From Muribaculaceae bacterium (GTDB taxonomy: Bacteria; Bacteroidota; Bacteroidia; Bacteroidales; Muribaculaceae), in assembly GCA_016287065.1 (NCBI GenBank), contig JAEEVB010000127.1, positions 1 to 7,039 on the forward strand: DNA of 7,039 nucleotides, in the 5' to 3' direction. The notes beneath the pieces are model-generated. The model was given only the letters and a program-made list of their open reading frames with translations, did no database searches and was not told where the DNA came from. Below, one piece after another: positions 1-5,712 of the stretch. Within the stretch, counting starts at the first letter, position 1. Each line of letters opens with the position of its first letter. Both the position numbers and the translations under genes were made by a program.

Positions 1-52
1 GTAGTCACACCCGCCTTTATAATGGCGTTATAATGTCATTCAAATTGTGTGA

Positions 53-128
53 TTGGCGACCGTTTCGTTTTTTGAAATAGCTCAGACCGCCGACCGTTTC
101 GTTTTAGAGACCGCGCACGGTTCGTTTT
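53..128. repeat. three degenerate direct repeats, GACCGTTTCGTTTT-like
   Basis: The 15-mer CGACCGTTTCGTTTT occurs exactly at 57-71 and 91-105. A diverged third copy (CACGGTTCGTTTT) lies at 116-128. The second and third copies also share an AGACCGC lead-in (84-90 and 108-114), giving a 24-nt unit there, while copies one and two are 34 nt apart. The unequal spacing and divergence argue against a CRISPR array or a fresh tandem duplication. No gene overlaps the copies convincingly. The role is unknown: decayed intergenic repeat, protein binding sites, or remnants of a mobile element are all possible. Confidence 0.5.
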
Positions 129-280
129 GCGATTTATAAAAATAAGGGATGATGGAGTGTGGTGAACATGGCAATCGCACATATTTGATGATTATTTTTT
201 AGGGAGAAAATTTGATTTTGTTTCCAAAAATGATGAAAAATGGTGGTTTTTGGAAATGAAAATGAGAAAGAGGGGGCAAA
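129..280. other. AT-rich gene-free spacer
   Basis: No open frame here has a plausible protein composition. The stretch is rich in A and T runs and in purines (many GAAAATGA-like words). I see no tRNA, terminator or consensus promoter. Positions 1-52 likewise hold only an 8-bp direct repeat, TTATAATG at 17-24 and 28-35. The whole interval 1-360 therefore contains only the degenerate repeats at 53-128 and the REP-like element at 281-315. Confidence 0.5.
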
Positions 281-315
281 AGCGAGACTTCGTCTCGCCC
301 TACATGGACATTTTT
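281..315 (-). repeat. REP-like element, left copy (GTAG plus hairpin)
   Basis: This 35-bp sequence is repeated without mismatch at 1406-1440 in the same orientation. It contains a perfect inverted repeat: GCGAGAC (282-288), loop TTC, GTCTCGC (292-298). Read on the minus strand, a GTAG tetranucleotide (plus-strand CTAC, 300-303) lies one base 5' of the hairpin, and a short AT-rich tail follows on the plus-strand side up to the T run at 311-315. GTAG followed by a stem-loop is the known architecture of bacterial REP sequences recognised by RAYT nucleases. It sits about 45 bp upstream of the RAYT promoter. Confidence 0.8.
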
Positions 316-360
316 GTTTGCTTGTTTTGCCATGCGGAGACATTATTTGTTGAGAGGTGG

Positions 361-391
361 TTGTGTGATTGTGATTCTTTGTGTATTTTTG
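361..391 (+). promoter_or_regulatory. Bacteroidota-type promoter of the RAYT gene
   Basis: TTG at 361-363, a 20-nt spacer, and TATTTTTG at 384-391 fit the Bacteroidota sigma-70 consensus (TTTG-like -33 box, TAnnTTTG -7 box). The same 20-nt spacing is seen at two other promoters in this window. Transcription should begin about 5-8 nt after the -7 box, which puts it at or next to the ATG codons at 396 and 402. Confidence 0.6.
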
Positions 392-395
392 CATT

Positions 396-1400
396 ATGGC
401 TATGGATGATGCGGAATATGAAAACAAACGCAAACATGTGGAGTGGTTGCAGTCTCATCCTGAGAAAGGTAAGCATCCTTCGATGAAGCGTCGTAAGGAA
501 GACCATGACTATACTAGTGTGTGCATCTACATGATTACTATTGCTGTGGCTGACAGGCGTCCATTGCTTGGAGAACTGCGTGCCCCTGATGACGAGCATG
601 ACTTACCGTGGCTCTGTCCGAGCACACTTGGCAAGCGTGTGATGGAGCAGTGGAACTTGTTGCCTACAATATTTCCTCAGGTGAAGGTGCAGTGGTTGCA
701 GCTCATGCCCGACCATGTGCATGGTATTGTACATGTGACAGCGTTCCTGACTCGACCATTAGGTCATGTTGTGAGTTACTTCAAAGCGCGCTGTACGCGG
801 GAATGGCGTGAAATGTCGATGTATGGCGAGACGCAGTCTCGCTCTGCTACTATATCACTATGGGAATCAGGTTTCAATGACAGGATTCTCACCCACAAGG
901 GCCAGTTGAACACTTGGGTGACCTATTTGCGTGAAAATCCCCTAAGGCTGTGGGTAAAGCGAACATGCCCACAATGGTTTACAGTAGGGTATGTTAATAT
1001 TGGATGTGCTCGGGTGGCAGTAATGGGAAATGTGGATTTGCTGAATTACCCACTGCGCGTGCAGGTACAATGTTCGCGCCACATGCCCCCAGAGGAGATT
1101 GCTGCTGAAGGAGATCGTGTGTTGGAATTGGCCGCCAGTGGTGCTGTGGCAGTCTCGCCATGTATCAGTGTTGGAGAAAAAACTGTCATGCGCCGTGTGT
1201 ATGACGCTGGTTTTCCACAGATTGTGATTGTTGAGAATGGTTTTTCATCGATGGAAAAGCCACAGGGACGCCGTTTCGTGGCTTGCTCGCAAGGGCGATT
1301 ACTGCTCGTGGCTCCTTGGGAACACCACAATGAGCATTGCTCCATTACTCGCGAGCAATGTATGGCACTCAATGCACTAGCCAAGGAGATTTGCAAGTGA
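396..1400 (+). CDS. REP-associated tyrosine transposase (RAYT) with C-terminal DprA/SLOG-like domain
   Basis: A 334-aa protein if the first ATG is used; ATG 402 or 483, or GTG 381, are alternatives. The N-terminal half is a Y1/HUH single-strand DNA nuclease of the TnpA_REP type. It has an IYMITIAVADRRPLLGEL strand near residue 45, the HUH metal-binding motif DHVHG (His107, His109), WESGFNDRIL near 156-165, and the likely nucleophile Tyr177 in YLRENPLR. Such enzymes cut and rejoin single strands at REP hairpins, and identical REP-like copies flank the gene. Residues about 211-332 resemble a DprA/SLOG Rossmann domain: GNVDLL, then a strand ending in CSR, then GAVAVSPCISVGEK, IVIVENGF and RLLLVAPW. 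This domain call rests on pattern reading only. The promoter at 361-391 leaves almost no leader for ATG 396 or 402. The gene may be domesticated or mobile. Confidence 0.82.
   Translation: MAMDDAEYENKRKHVEWLQSHPEKGKHPSMKRRKEDHDYTSVCIYMITIAVADRRPLLGELRAPDDEHDLPWLCPSTLGKRVMEQWNLLPTIFPQVKVQWLQLMPDHVHGIVHVTAFLTRPLGHVVSYFKARCTREWREMSMYGETQSRSATISLWESGFNDRILTHKGQLNTWVTYLRENPLRLWVKRTCPQWFTVGYVNIGCARVAVMGNVDLLNYPLRVQVQCSRHMPPEEIAAEGDRVLELAASGAVAVSPCISVGEKTVMRRVYDAGFPQIVIVENGFSSMEKPQGRRFVACSQGRLLLVAPWEHHNEHCSITREQCMALNALAKEICK
826..842. repeat. REP-arm palindrome embedded in the RAYT coding sequence
   Basis: GCGAGAC (826-832), loop GCA, GTCTCGC (836-842). Both 7-base arms are identical to those of the flanking REP-like elements, but the loop and flanks differ. 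On the minus strand a GTAG (plus-strand CTAC at 847-850) lies four bases from the stem instead of one. It encodes part of the segment GETQSRS between the HUH motif and the catalytic Tyr helix, and the reading frame is intact. Confidence 0.65.
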
Positions 1401-1405
1401 ATGTG

Positions 1406-1440
1406 AGCGAGACTTCGTCTCGCCCTACATGGACATTTTT
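1406..1440 (-). repeat. REP-like element, right copy
   Basis: An exact 35-bp copy of 281-315 in the same orientation, starting 6 nt after the RAYT stop codon. The stem arms are 1407-1413 and 1417-1423, the loop is TTC, and the minus-strand GTAG corresponds to CTAC at 1425-1428. The two copies are 1125 bp apart. The hairpin might also affect transcript stability or termination between the RAYT gene and the peptidase gene, but the T run (1436-1440) is too far from the stem for a classic intrinsic terminator. Confidence 0.8.
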
Positions 1441-1495
1441 CCTTGATAAAGTGGTGTGGCATGGTTTTTGTGGATGATAGGGGAAAAGAACGATT

Positions 1496-2131
1496 ATGGA
1501 ACAGATGGAGATTAAGAATTATGTGATGCCTATATTGAGGCGGGCGGGCGACGAGCGGTCGTTTGCCGGCACTGCTTTTTGCATCGAGGACCATCTGCTC
1601 ACGGCTGGTCATGTGATTGAGAAAGCGCAGACCTACTATGTGCACAATGCAGGTTATGATTTCCCTCTGGAGCATGTGATGTGGTGGCCACGCCAGTTGC
1701 AGGCCGAGGATAAACTGGGCTATGATGTGGCGATTTATCGTGTTGGAACGCTTCCGAGTCCATTGTCGTTAAGTGACAAAGATGCCGTTAAAGGCGACGA
1801 ACTGGAGGTGCTCTGCTGGCAAATGAGGAATGGCCGGTTGCAGCGTGTGTCGACGCCGTGCATTGTGCGTGGCGATGCCGATGAGGAGGGTTATTTTCAG
1901 ATTTCGACGGCTCAGCGCATCACGCACGGGGCGAGCGGTTGCCCGGTGCTGAAGGACGGGAAAGTGTATGGCATGCTGACCATGGGCCGTGACTTTTTTG
2001 AAACACCCCAAGGCGGTTTCATGGGCATCCCGCGGCAGCATCAGGGGCTGATGCAACGGATGGAGGAAAACACTTGCTGGGTGTTCAAGACGAGCCATGT
2101 GAAGCGTTTCATGCCACCGAGCGCGAAATGA
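1496..2131 (+). CDS. trypsin-like serine peptidase without signal peptide
   Basis: A 211-aa protein with the chymotrypsin/trypsin (S1) catalytic layout: His39 in LLTAGHVI, Asp77 in GYDVAIYRV, and Ser147 in THGASGCPVL with the GxSG motif and a following GKVYGMLT strand. It covers essentially one peptidase domain (residues about 22-180) plus a short tail, with no PDZ or other partner domain. The N-terminus (MEQMEIKNYVMPILRR) has no hydrophobic leader or lipobox, so I infer a cytoplasmic enzyme, unlike the secreted DegP-type members. An in-frame TAG at 1478-1480 limits the start to 1496 or 1505. No good TAnnTTTG promoter is visible just upstream (GGTTTTTG at 1463-1470 is a poor match), so it may be read from the RAYT promoter 95 bp away across the REP hairpin. 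The substrate is unknown. Confidence 0.85.
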   Translation: MEQMEIKNYVMPILRRAGDERSFAGTAFCIEDHLLTAGHVIEKAQTYYVHNAGYDFPLEHVMWWPRQLQAEDKLGYDVAIYRVGTLPSPLSLSDKDAVKGDELEVLCWQMRNGRLQRVSTPCIVRGDADEEGYFQISTAQRITHGASGCPVLKDGKVYGMLTMGRDFFETPQGGFMGIPRQHQGLMQRMEENTCWVFKTSHVKRFMPPSAK

Positions 2132-2294
2132 ACGGTCATATACACAAAACAGCGCGAGAAATAAAGGTTGTTGACGATTATTGACAATTGGTCGTGTTGA
2201 TGGCTATTATTTATCTCTCAAAAATGGGGGACTTGCCGGGTGCGCTGTGTGATACTCACAAAAGCATAGTTTGTTGAAAAATGGGTGAATCGTG

Positions 2295-2325
2295 TTGGGT
2301 ATTTAAAATAATATGATTATATTTG
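2295..2325 (+). promoter_or_regulatory. promoter of the Na+/Pi cotransporter gene
   Basis: TTG at 2295-2297, a 20-nt spacer, and TATATTTG at 2318-2325 match the Bacteroidota -33/-7 consensus. Transcription would start near 2331-2333, after the ATG at 2313 that gives the longest open frame, and 37-39 nt before the ATG at 2370. The promoter therefore decides the translation start in favour of 2370. The 238-bp gap upstream (2132-2369) holds no other gene and no clear terminator for the peptidase gene. Confidence 0.65.
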
Positions 2326-2369
2326 TAGTGTTTAATTTCGTAGAAGAAGGACATTACAAATATAAAAAT

Positions 2370-4109
2370 ATGGGAACATCGAACGAAGTTGTGATACATG
2401 TGCTCAGAATGCTGGGTTCGCTGGCATTGCTGATATTCGGCATGAAACAGATGAGTGAAACATTGCAGAAGATGGCTGGTCCGCAGCTGCGCAATGTGCT
2501 TGGCAAGATGACAACAAACCGTTTCACGGGTCTGCTCACAGGTGTGACCGTGACGGCCGCCGTACAGAGTTCGACCGCAACCACTGTGATGACGGTATCG
2601 TTTGTGAATGCCGAGTTGCTCACGCTTGCACAGGCCATCAGTGTGATTATGGGTGCCAACATCGGCACAACGCTCACGGCGTGGATCATGTCGGCAGGCT
2701 TCTCGTTCAATATCACCGACCTTGTGTGGCCCGCGTTCCTGATAGCACTGCTGCTCATCTACCGCAGAAAACACAAGAATGTGGGCGATTTCCTGTTTGG
2801 TCTTGCATTTATGTTCCTGGGTCTGGGCACTTTGCGCCAGACGGGTATCGACATGAATCTGGGCGAGCAGGAGGCAGTGCTGAACTTCTTCTCGTCGTTC
2901 GATCCTAACAGTTTCTTGACAACGATTGTGTTCCTGCTGATAGGCGGTGTGCTCACGATGTGTGTGCAGTCGTCGGCAGCAGTGATGGCTATCACGATGA
3001 TATTGTGCTCTAGTGGCGCGTTGCCCATCTATCAAGGTATTGCACTTGTGATGGGTGAGAACATTGGTACGACCGTGACCTCGAACCTGGCCGCTTTGAC
3101 GGCGTCGACCCAAGCTCGGCGTGCGGCACTGGCACACATGCTGTTCAACCTGTTTGGCGTGTTCTGGATATTGTTTGTGCTGCACCCGTTTGTCGACGGT
3201 GTGTGCTCGCTTGTGGGCTATGACTCGAGCATGACCCGAGGCACAGTGCCTGAGGCCGATTTCTATGCCAATGCCGCTAAGTTGAGTGTGGTGCTGGCCG
3301 CCTTCCACACCTGCTTCAACCTGATGAACACCTTTATTCTGATATGGTTTGTGCCGCAAATTGAGAAACTGGTGTGCCGCCTGATCAAGCCCAAGGCTAA
3401 GGTTGAAGACAGCGAAGAAGAGGAGAAGAGCGTGCGACTGCGCTACATCAACGCTGGTCTTGTGCAGACGCCAGAAATCGCGATATTGCAGGCCCAGCGC
3501 GAGGTGGCCCACTTTGGCGGCCAAATCAAGGCGCTGTTTGGCGAGGTGCGCAAGATGTTTGATATTACTGAAAAAGAGGCCTTCGACCAGATGTTTATCA
3601 AGATAGAGGAAGGCGAGGACCTGTCGGACCGTACCGAACTGGAGATTGCCCGATTCCTTGAGCGTGTGAGCGATGCTCACCTGAGCGACGAGTCGAAGGG
3701 CAAAATCAGGATGATGTTGCGTCAGATAGGCGAGATTGAGAGCATTGGTGACGCCTGCTTCAACCTGGCCCGCACCATGAACCGCCAGAAGCCGTCGAAT
3801 GTGTCGCTCACCGAGCAGCACAAGGAGTCGGTTCGCCGCATGATGAGGTTGCTGATGAAAGCCATCGACCAGATGATTGTGGTGCTGAAAGACACCGAAG
3901 AGGAGATGGGCATCTCGATCAAGGAATCGTTCAGAATCGAGAACGACATCAACTCGTTGCGCGACAAGCTGCGCGCCGAGAATGCACTGAAGGTGAACGA
4001 GCACGAATACAACTACGCAGTGGGTACGGCATTTACCGACCTGATATGCGAGTGCGAGAAGATGGGCGACTATGTGATAAATGTGGTCGAGGCCCGATAT
4101 GGCAAATAG
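2370..4109 (+). CDS. Na+/phosphate cotransporter family protein with PhoU-like C-terminal domain
   Basis: A 579-aa inner-membrane protein. The N-terminal 340 residues hold two inverted Na/Pi cotransporter repeats (PF02690 type). Each has a QSS signature and a GxNIGTT loop: AVQSSTATT (65-72) with GANIGTT (95-101), and CVQSSAAV (199-206) with GENIGTT (229-235). These form the substrate and Na+ site in the family. A charged linker (about 340-355, EDSEEEEK) leads to a helical, cytosolic PhoU-like domain (about 370-575), the usual layout in bacteria. The probable role is Na+-driven phosphate uptake or export; specificity for phosphate over other anions is not provable from sequence. ATG 2370 is chosen because the promoter at 2295-2325 covers the upstream ATG at 2313. 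The N-terminus MGTSNEVVIHVLRMLG then begins just before the first membrane helix. The gene is monocistronic and closed by the hairpin at 4131. Confidence 0.92.
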   Translation: MGTSNEVVIHVLRMLGSLALLIFGMKQMSETLQKMAGPQLRNVLGKMTTNRFTGLLTGVTVTAAVQSSTATTVMTVSFVNAELLTLAQAISVIMGANIGTTLTAWIMSAGFSFNITDLVWPAFLIALLLIYRRKHKNVGDFLFGLAFMFLGLGTLRQTGIDMNLGEQEAVLNFFSSFDPNSFLTTIVFLLIGGVLTMCVQSSAAVMAITMILCSSGALPIYQGIALVMGENIGTTVTSNLAALTASTQARRAALAHMLFNLFGVFWILFVLHPFVDGVCSLVGYDSSMTRGTVPEADFYANAAKLSVVLAAFHTCFNLMNTFILIWFVPQIEKLVCRLIKPKAKVEDSEEEEKSVRLRYINAGLVQTPEIAILQAQREVAHFGGQIKALFGEVRKMFDITEKEAFDQMFIKIEEGEDLSDRTELEIARFLERVSDAHLSDESKGKIRMMLRQIGEIESIGDACFNLARTMNRQKPSNVSLTEQHKESVRRMMRLLMKAIDQMIVVLKDTEEEMGISIKESFRIENDINSLRDKLRAENALKVNEHEYNYAVGTAFTDLICECEKMGDYVINVVEARYGK

Positions 4110-4130
4110 ATAAATTAAGTTATAACGGGG

Positions 4131-4162
4131 GTGCTTGTCAGGAAATGACAAGCACTTTTGTT
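4131..4162 (+). terminator. intrinsic terminator of the Na+/Pi cotransporter gene
   Basis: A perfect 10-bp stem, GTGCTTGTCA (4131-4140) with TGACAAGCAC (4146-4155), closed by a GGAAA loop and followed by TTTTGTT (4156-4162). It lies 21 nt after the stop codon. The other strand has C residues and not a U-tract after the stem, so it should act mainly on plus-strand transcripts, separating them from the convergent symporter gene. Confidence 0.85.
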
Positions 4163-4178
4163 ATATAGGAATCCCTTA

Positions 4179-4210
4179 AACCTAAATCGGCCTAATGCCC
4201 GATTCGGGTT
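4179..4210 (-). terminator. possible weak terminator of the symporter gene
   Basis: An interrupted inverted repeat: AACC (4179-4182) and AATCGG (4185-4190) face CCGATT (4199-4204) and GGTT (4207-4210). It overlaps the last bases of the minus-strand stop codon. On the minus strand the stem is followed only by TTAAGGG, so the U-tract is poor. It may be a weak terminator or a transcript-end stabilising hairpin. Confidence 0.35.
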
Positions 4211-5552
4211 AAATAAGTCCCACACAATAGAGGAAGATGAGGCACACGGTGACGGGTGCCACATAGCGCAGGCAGAAGATGATGTAAGGCTGCGCATGGC
4301 TCTTGATTGTGCCACGGTTGGTGAGCTGCTCGGTGATGATGCGCTTGTCGAGGAACCAGCCCACGAAGACGGCGGTGAAGAGTCCACCCAAGAGCATGAA
4401 TACATTGCTGGCGGCGTAGTTGAAGACATCGAACAGATTCATTCCCCACAGGGTGACGTCGCTGAGCACATTGAACGAGAGTGCGCTGAGTGTGGCAATG
4501 ACCAGCACAGGCATGGCGCAGCACAGGGTGGCGCGGTTGCGGCTCATGTTGCGCTCCTCGATGAGGAAGGCGATGGTGATTTCGCTAATGGAGATGGTGC
4601 TGGTGAGCGATGCAAAGATGAGCAGCAGGAAGAAGAGTACGCCCCAGATGTAGGCGCCTGGCATCTGCTGGAAGATGGACGGCAGAATCTCGAAGATGAG
4701 TTTGGGACCGGCCTCGGGCTGCATGCCAAATGAGAAGACGGCAGGGAAAATGATGATGCCCGCCAGGATGGCGACGAGCGTGTCGAGCACCGAAATGAGC
4801 GTGGCATCGCGCGTGAGCGACATCTTGTCGCTGAAGTAGGACGAATAGGTGATGAGCATGGCCACACCCAGCGATAGCGACATGAATGCCTGTCCCATGG
4901 CGTTGATGACCCCTTTCCAGGAAAGTTGCGAGAAATCGGGGTAGAGGAGGAAGCGCAAGCCTTTGCCAGAATTTGGCAAAAGTAGAGAGTTGACGCAGAA
5001 GATGATGAGCAAGAGGAAGAGCAGCGGCATCATGATGCTGGAAACGCGCTCGATGCCCTTCTTGACACCACGGCTGACTACCCAGAAGTTGATGGCGTGG
5101 AATAATACTGTCCACAGGACGCAACGCAGTCCGTCGCCCGTAAAACCGTTAAAGATTTGTGAGTACTCCTGTGGCGTGTGGTTGCTCAGGCCGCCCCCGA
5201 TGGCGCGAAACAGGTACTCCATGACCCACCCGCACACCACGCTGTAGAAGCCCAGCGTGATGACGGCACCGGCGATGCACACGTAGGTGAAGTTGTAGAT
5301 TTTGGATTTAGGCTTGAGTTGCTTGAGCGCGCCCATCATGCTCTTGTGCGTAGAGCGCCCGATGATGAACTCGCTCATGATGACCGGCACGCCGAGCAAG
5401 ATGACGCAGATGATGTAGACGAGGATAAAGGCGCCGCCGCCATTCTGCCCCGCCTCGTAGGGGAATCGCCAGATGTTACCCAAACCCACAGCAGAGCCCA
5501 CCGTAGCGGCAATGGCTCCTAATCTTGTACCAAAACCTACTCTTTCTCTCAT
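4209..5552 (-). CDS. neurotransmitter:sodium symporter (NSS/SNF) family transporter
   Basis: A 447-aa inner-membrane protein that probably imports an amino acid with Na+, using the LeuT fold. TM1 carries the family signature GLGNIWRFPYEAGQNGGGAF (residues 23-42), whose unwound region supplies Na+ and substrate contacts. TM6 has SLSLG (225-229) followed by ITYSSY, and TM8 has SLTSTISI (315-322), equivalent to the LeuT Thr/Ser pair at the second sodium site. Eleven hydrophobic segments can be counted, the bacterial MhsT/Tyt1-like form that lacks TM12. Asp257 at the start of TM7 (LDTLVAILAG) lies in the stretch where chloride-independent bacterial members carry an acid; that is an inference. The specific substrate cannot be read from sequence. 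It starts at ATG 5552 with an A-rich leader of about 26 nt and no Shine-Dalgarno. It converges on the phosphate transporter gene. Confidence 0.93.
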   Translation of the reverse strand: MRERVGFGTRLGAIAATVGSAVGLGNIWRFPYEAGQNGGGAFILVYIICVILLGVPVIMSEFIIGRSTHKSMMGALKQLKPKSKIYNFTYVCIAGAVITLGFYSVVCGWVMEYLFRAIGGGLSNHTPQEYSQIFNGFTGDGLRCVLWTVLFHAINFWVVSRGVKKGIERVSSIMMPLLFLLLIIFCVNSLLLPNSGKGLRFLLYPDFSQLSWKGVINAMGQAFMSLSLGVAMLITYSSYFSDKMSLTRDATLISVLDTLVAILAGIIIFPAVFSFGMQPEAGPKLIFEILPSIFQQMPGAYIWGVLFFLLLIFASLTSTISISEITIAFLIEERNMSRNRATLCCAMPVLVIATLSALSFNVLSDVTLWGMNLFDVFNYAASNVFMLLGGLFTAVFVGWFLDKRIITEQLTNRGTIKSHAQPYIIFCLRYVAPVTVCLIFLYCVGLI

Positions 5553-5584
5553 AGTTGAAGTATTAGTTTTTTAAACGCTTTGGG

Positions 5585-5615
5585 CAAAATTAGTGACTAT
5601 AAGTGTGAAAAGCAA
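5585..5615 (-). promoter_or_regulatory. promoter of the symporter gene
   Basis: Read on the minus strand: TTG (plus CAA, 5613-5615), a 20-nt spacer, and TAATTTTG (plus CAAAATTA, 5585-5592). The spacing equals that of the plus-strand promoters at 361 and 2295. Transcription would start about 26 nt before the ATG at 5552. It is divergent from the promoter of the T9SS cargo gene, with roughly 60-85 bp between the two. Confidence 0.6.
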
Positions 5616-5674
5616 GCAAAAGCGTGCAGAACAATGAAAAAAACCTTAAGAAATACAATTTAGGGGCATTAGTT

Positions 5675-5706
5675 TTCGTTATTAAGGTAAATAATTGTTA
5701 TCTTTG
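5675..5706 (+). promoter_or_regulatory. promoter of the T9SS cargo gene, next to its start codon
   Basis: TATCTTTG at 5699-5706 is a full TAnnTTTG -7 box. The -33 region is weak: TTCG at 5675-5678 sits at the right distance but is not TTG. Only six bases separate the -7 box from the ATG at 5713, so transcription would start at or within a couple of bases of the start codon. Confidence 0.55.
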
Positions 5707-5712
5707 CAGTTT

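Noticed and set aside
1..27. GTAG at position 1 followed by CGCC/GGCG arms as a third REP element
   Set aside because: The arms are only 4 bp with an 8-nt loop, lie seven bases from GTAG, and share no sequence with the two real copies.
3..80. A short frame open at the left edge that could be the tail of an upstream gene
   Set aside because: Only 25 codons, no recognisable pattern, and it runs through the first degenerate repeat; not supportable.
53..128. CRISPR array
   Set aside because: Copies are short, diverged and unequally spaced (34 and about 24 nt), with no constant repeat and spacer lengths and no cas gene.
1335..1360. An 8-bp inverted repeat CATTGCTC/GAGCAATG near the 3' end of the RAYT gene
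   Set aside because: It lies wholly inside coding sequence, has a 10-nt loop and no U-tract, and does not resemble the REP arms; it could be a chance hairpin.
1046..1675. A 209-codon minus-strand frame across the RAYT/peptidase junction
   Set aside because: It spans the REP repeat and parts of two convincing plus-strand genes. The peptide CPCRARRSLA that also appears in a minus frame at the left repeat is only the translated REP sequence.
2256..4151. A 631-codon open frame on the minus strand opposite the Na+/Pi cotransporter gene
   Set aside because: Its translation is very rich in His, Gln, Arg and Cys with no domain or membrane pattern, while the plus strand encodes a clear family member with its motifs. 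It is a shadow caused by codon bias in the real gene.
4158..4733. A 191-codon plus-strand frame opposite the 3' end of the symporter gene
   Set aside because: The translation is dominated by Glu, Asp, Gly and His, typical of the antisense of a membrane protein gene; the minus-strand symporter is unmistakable.
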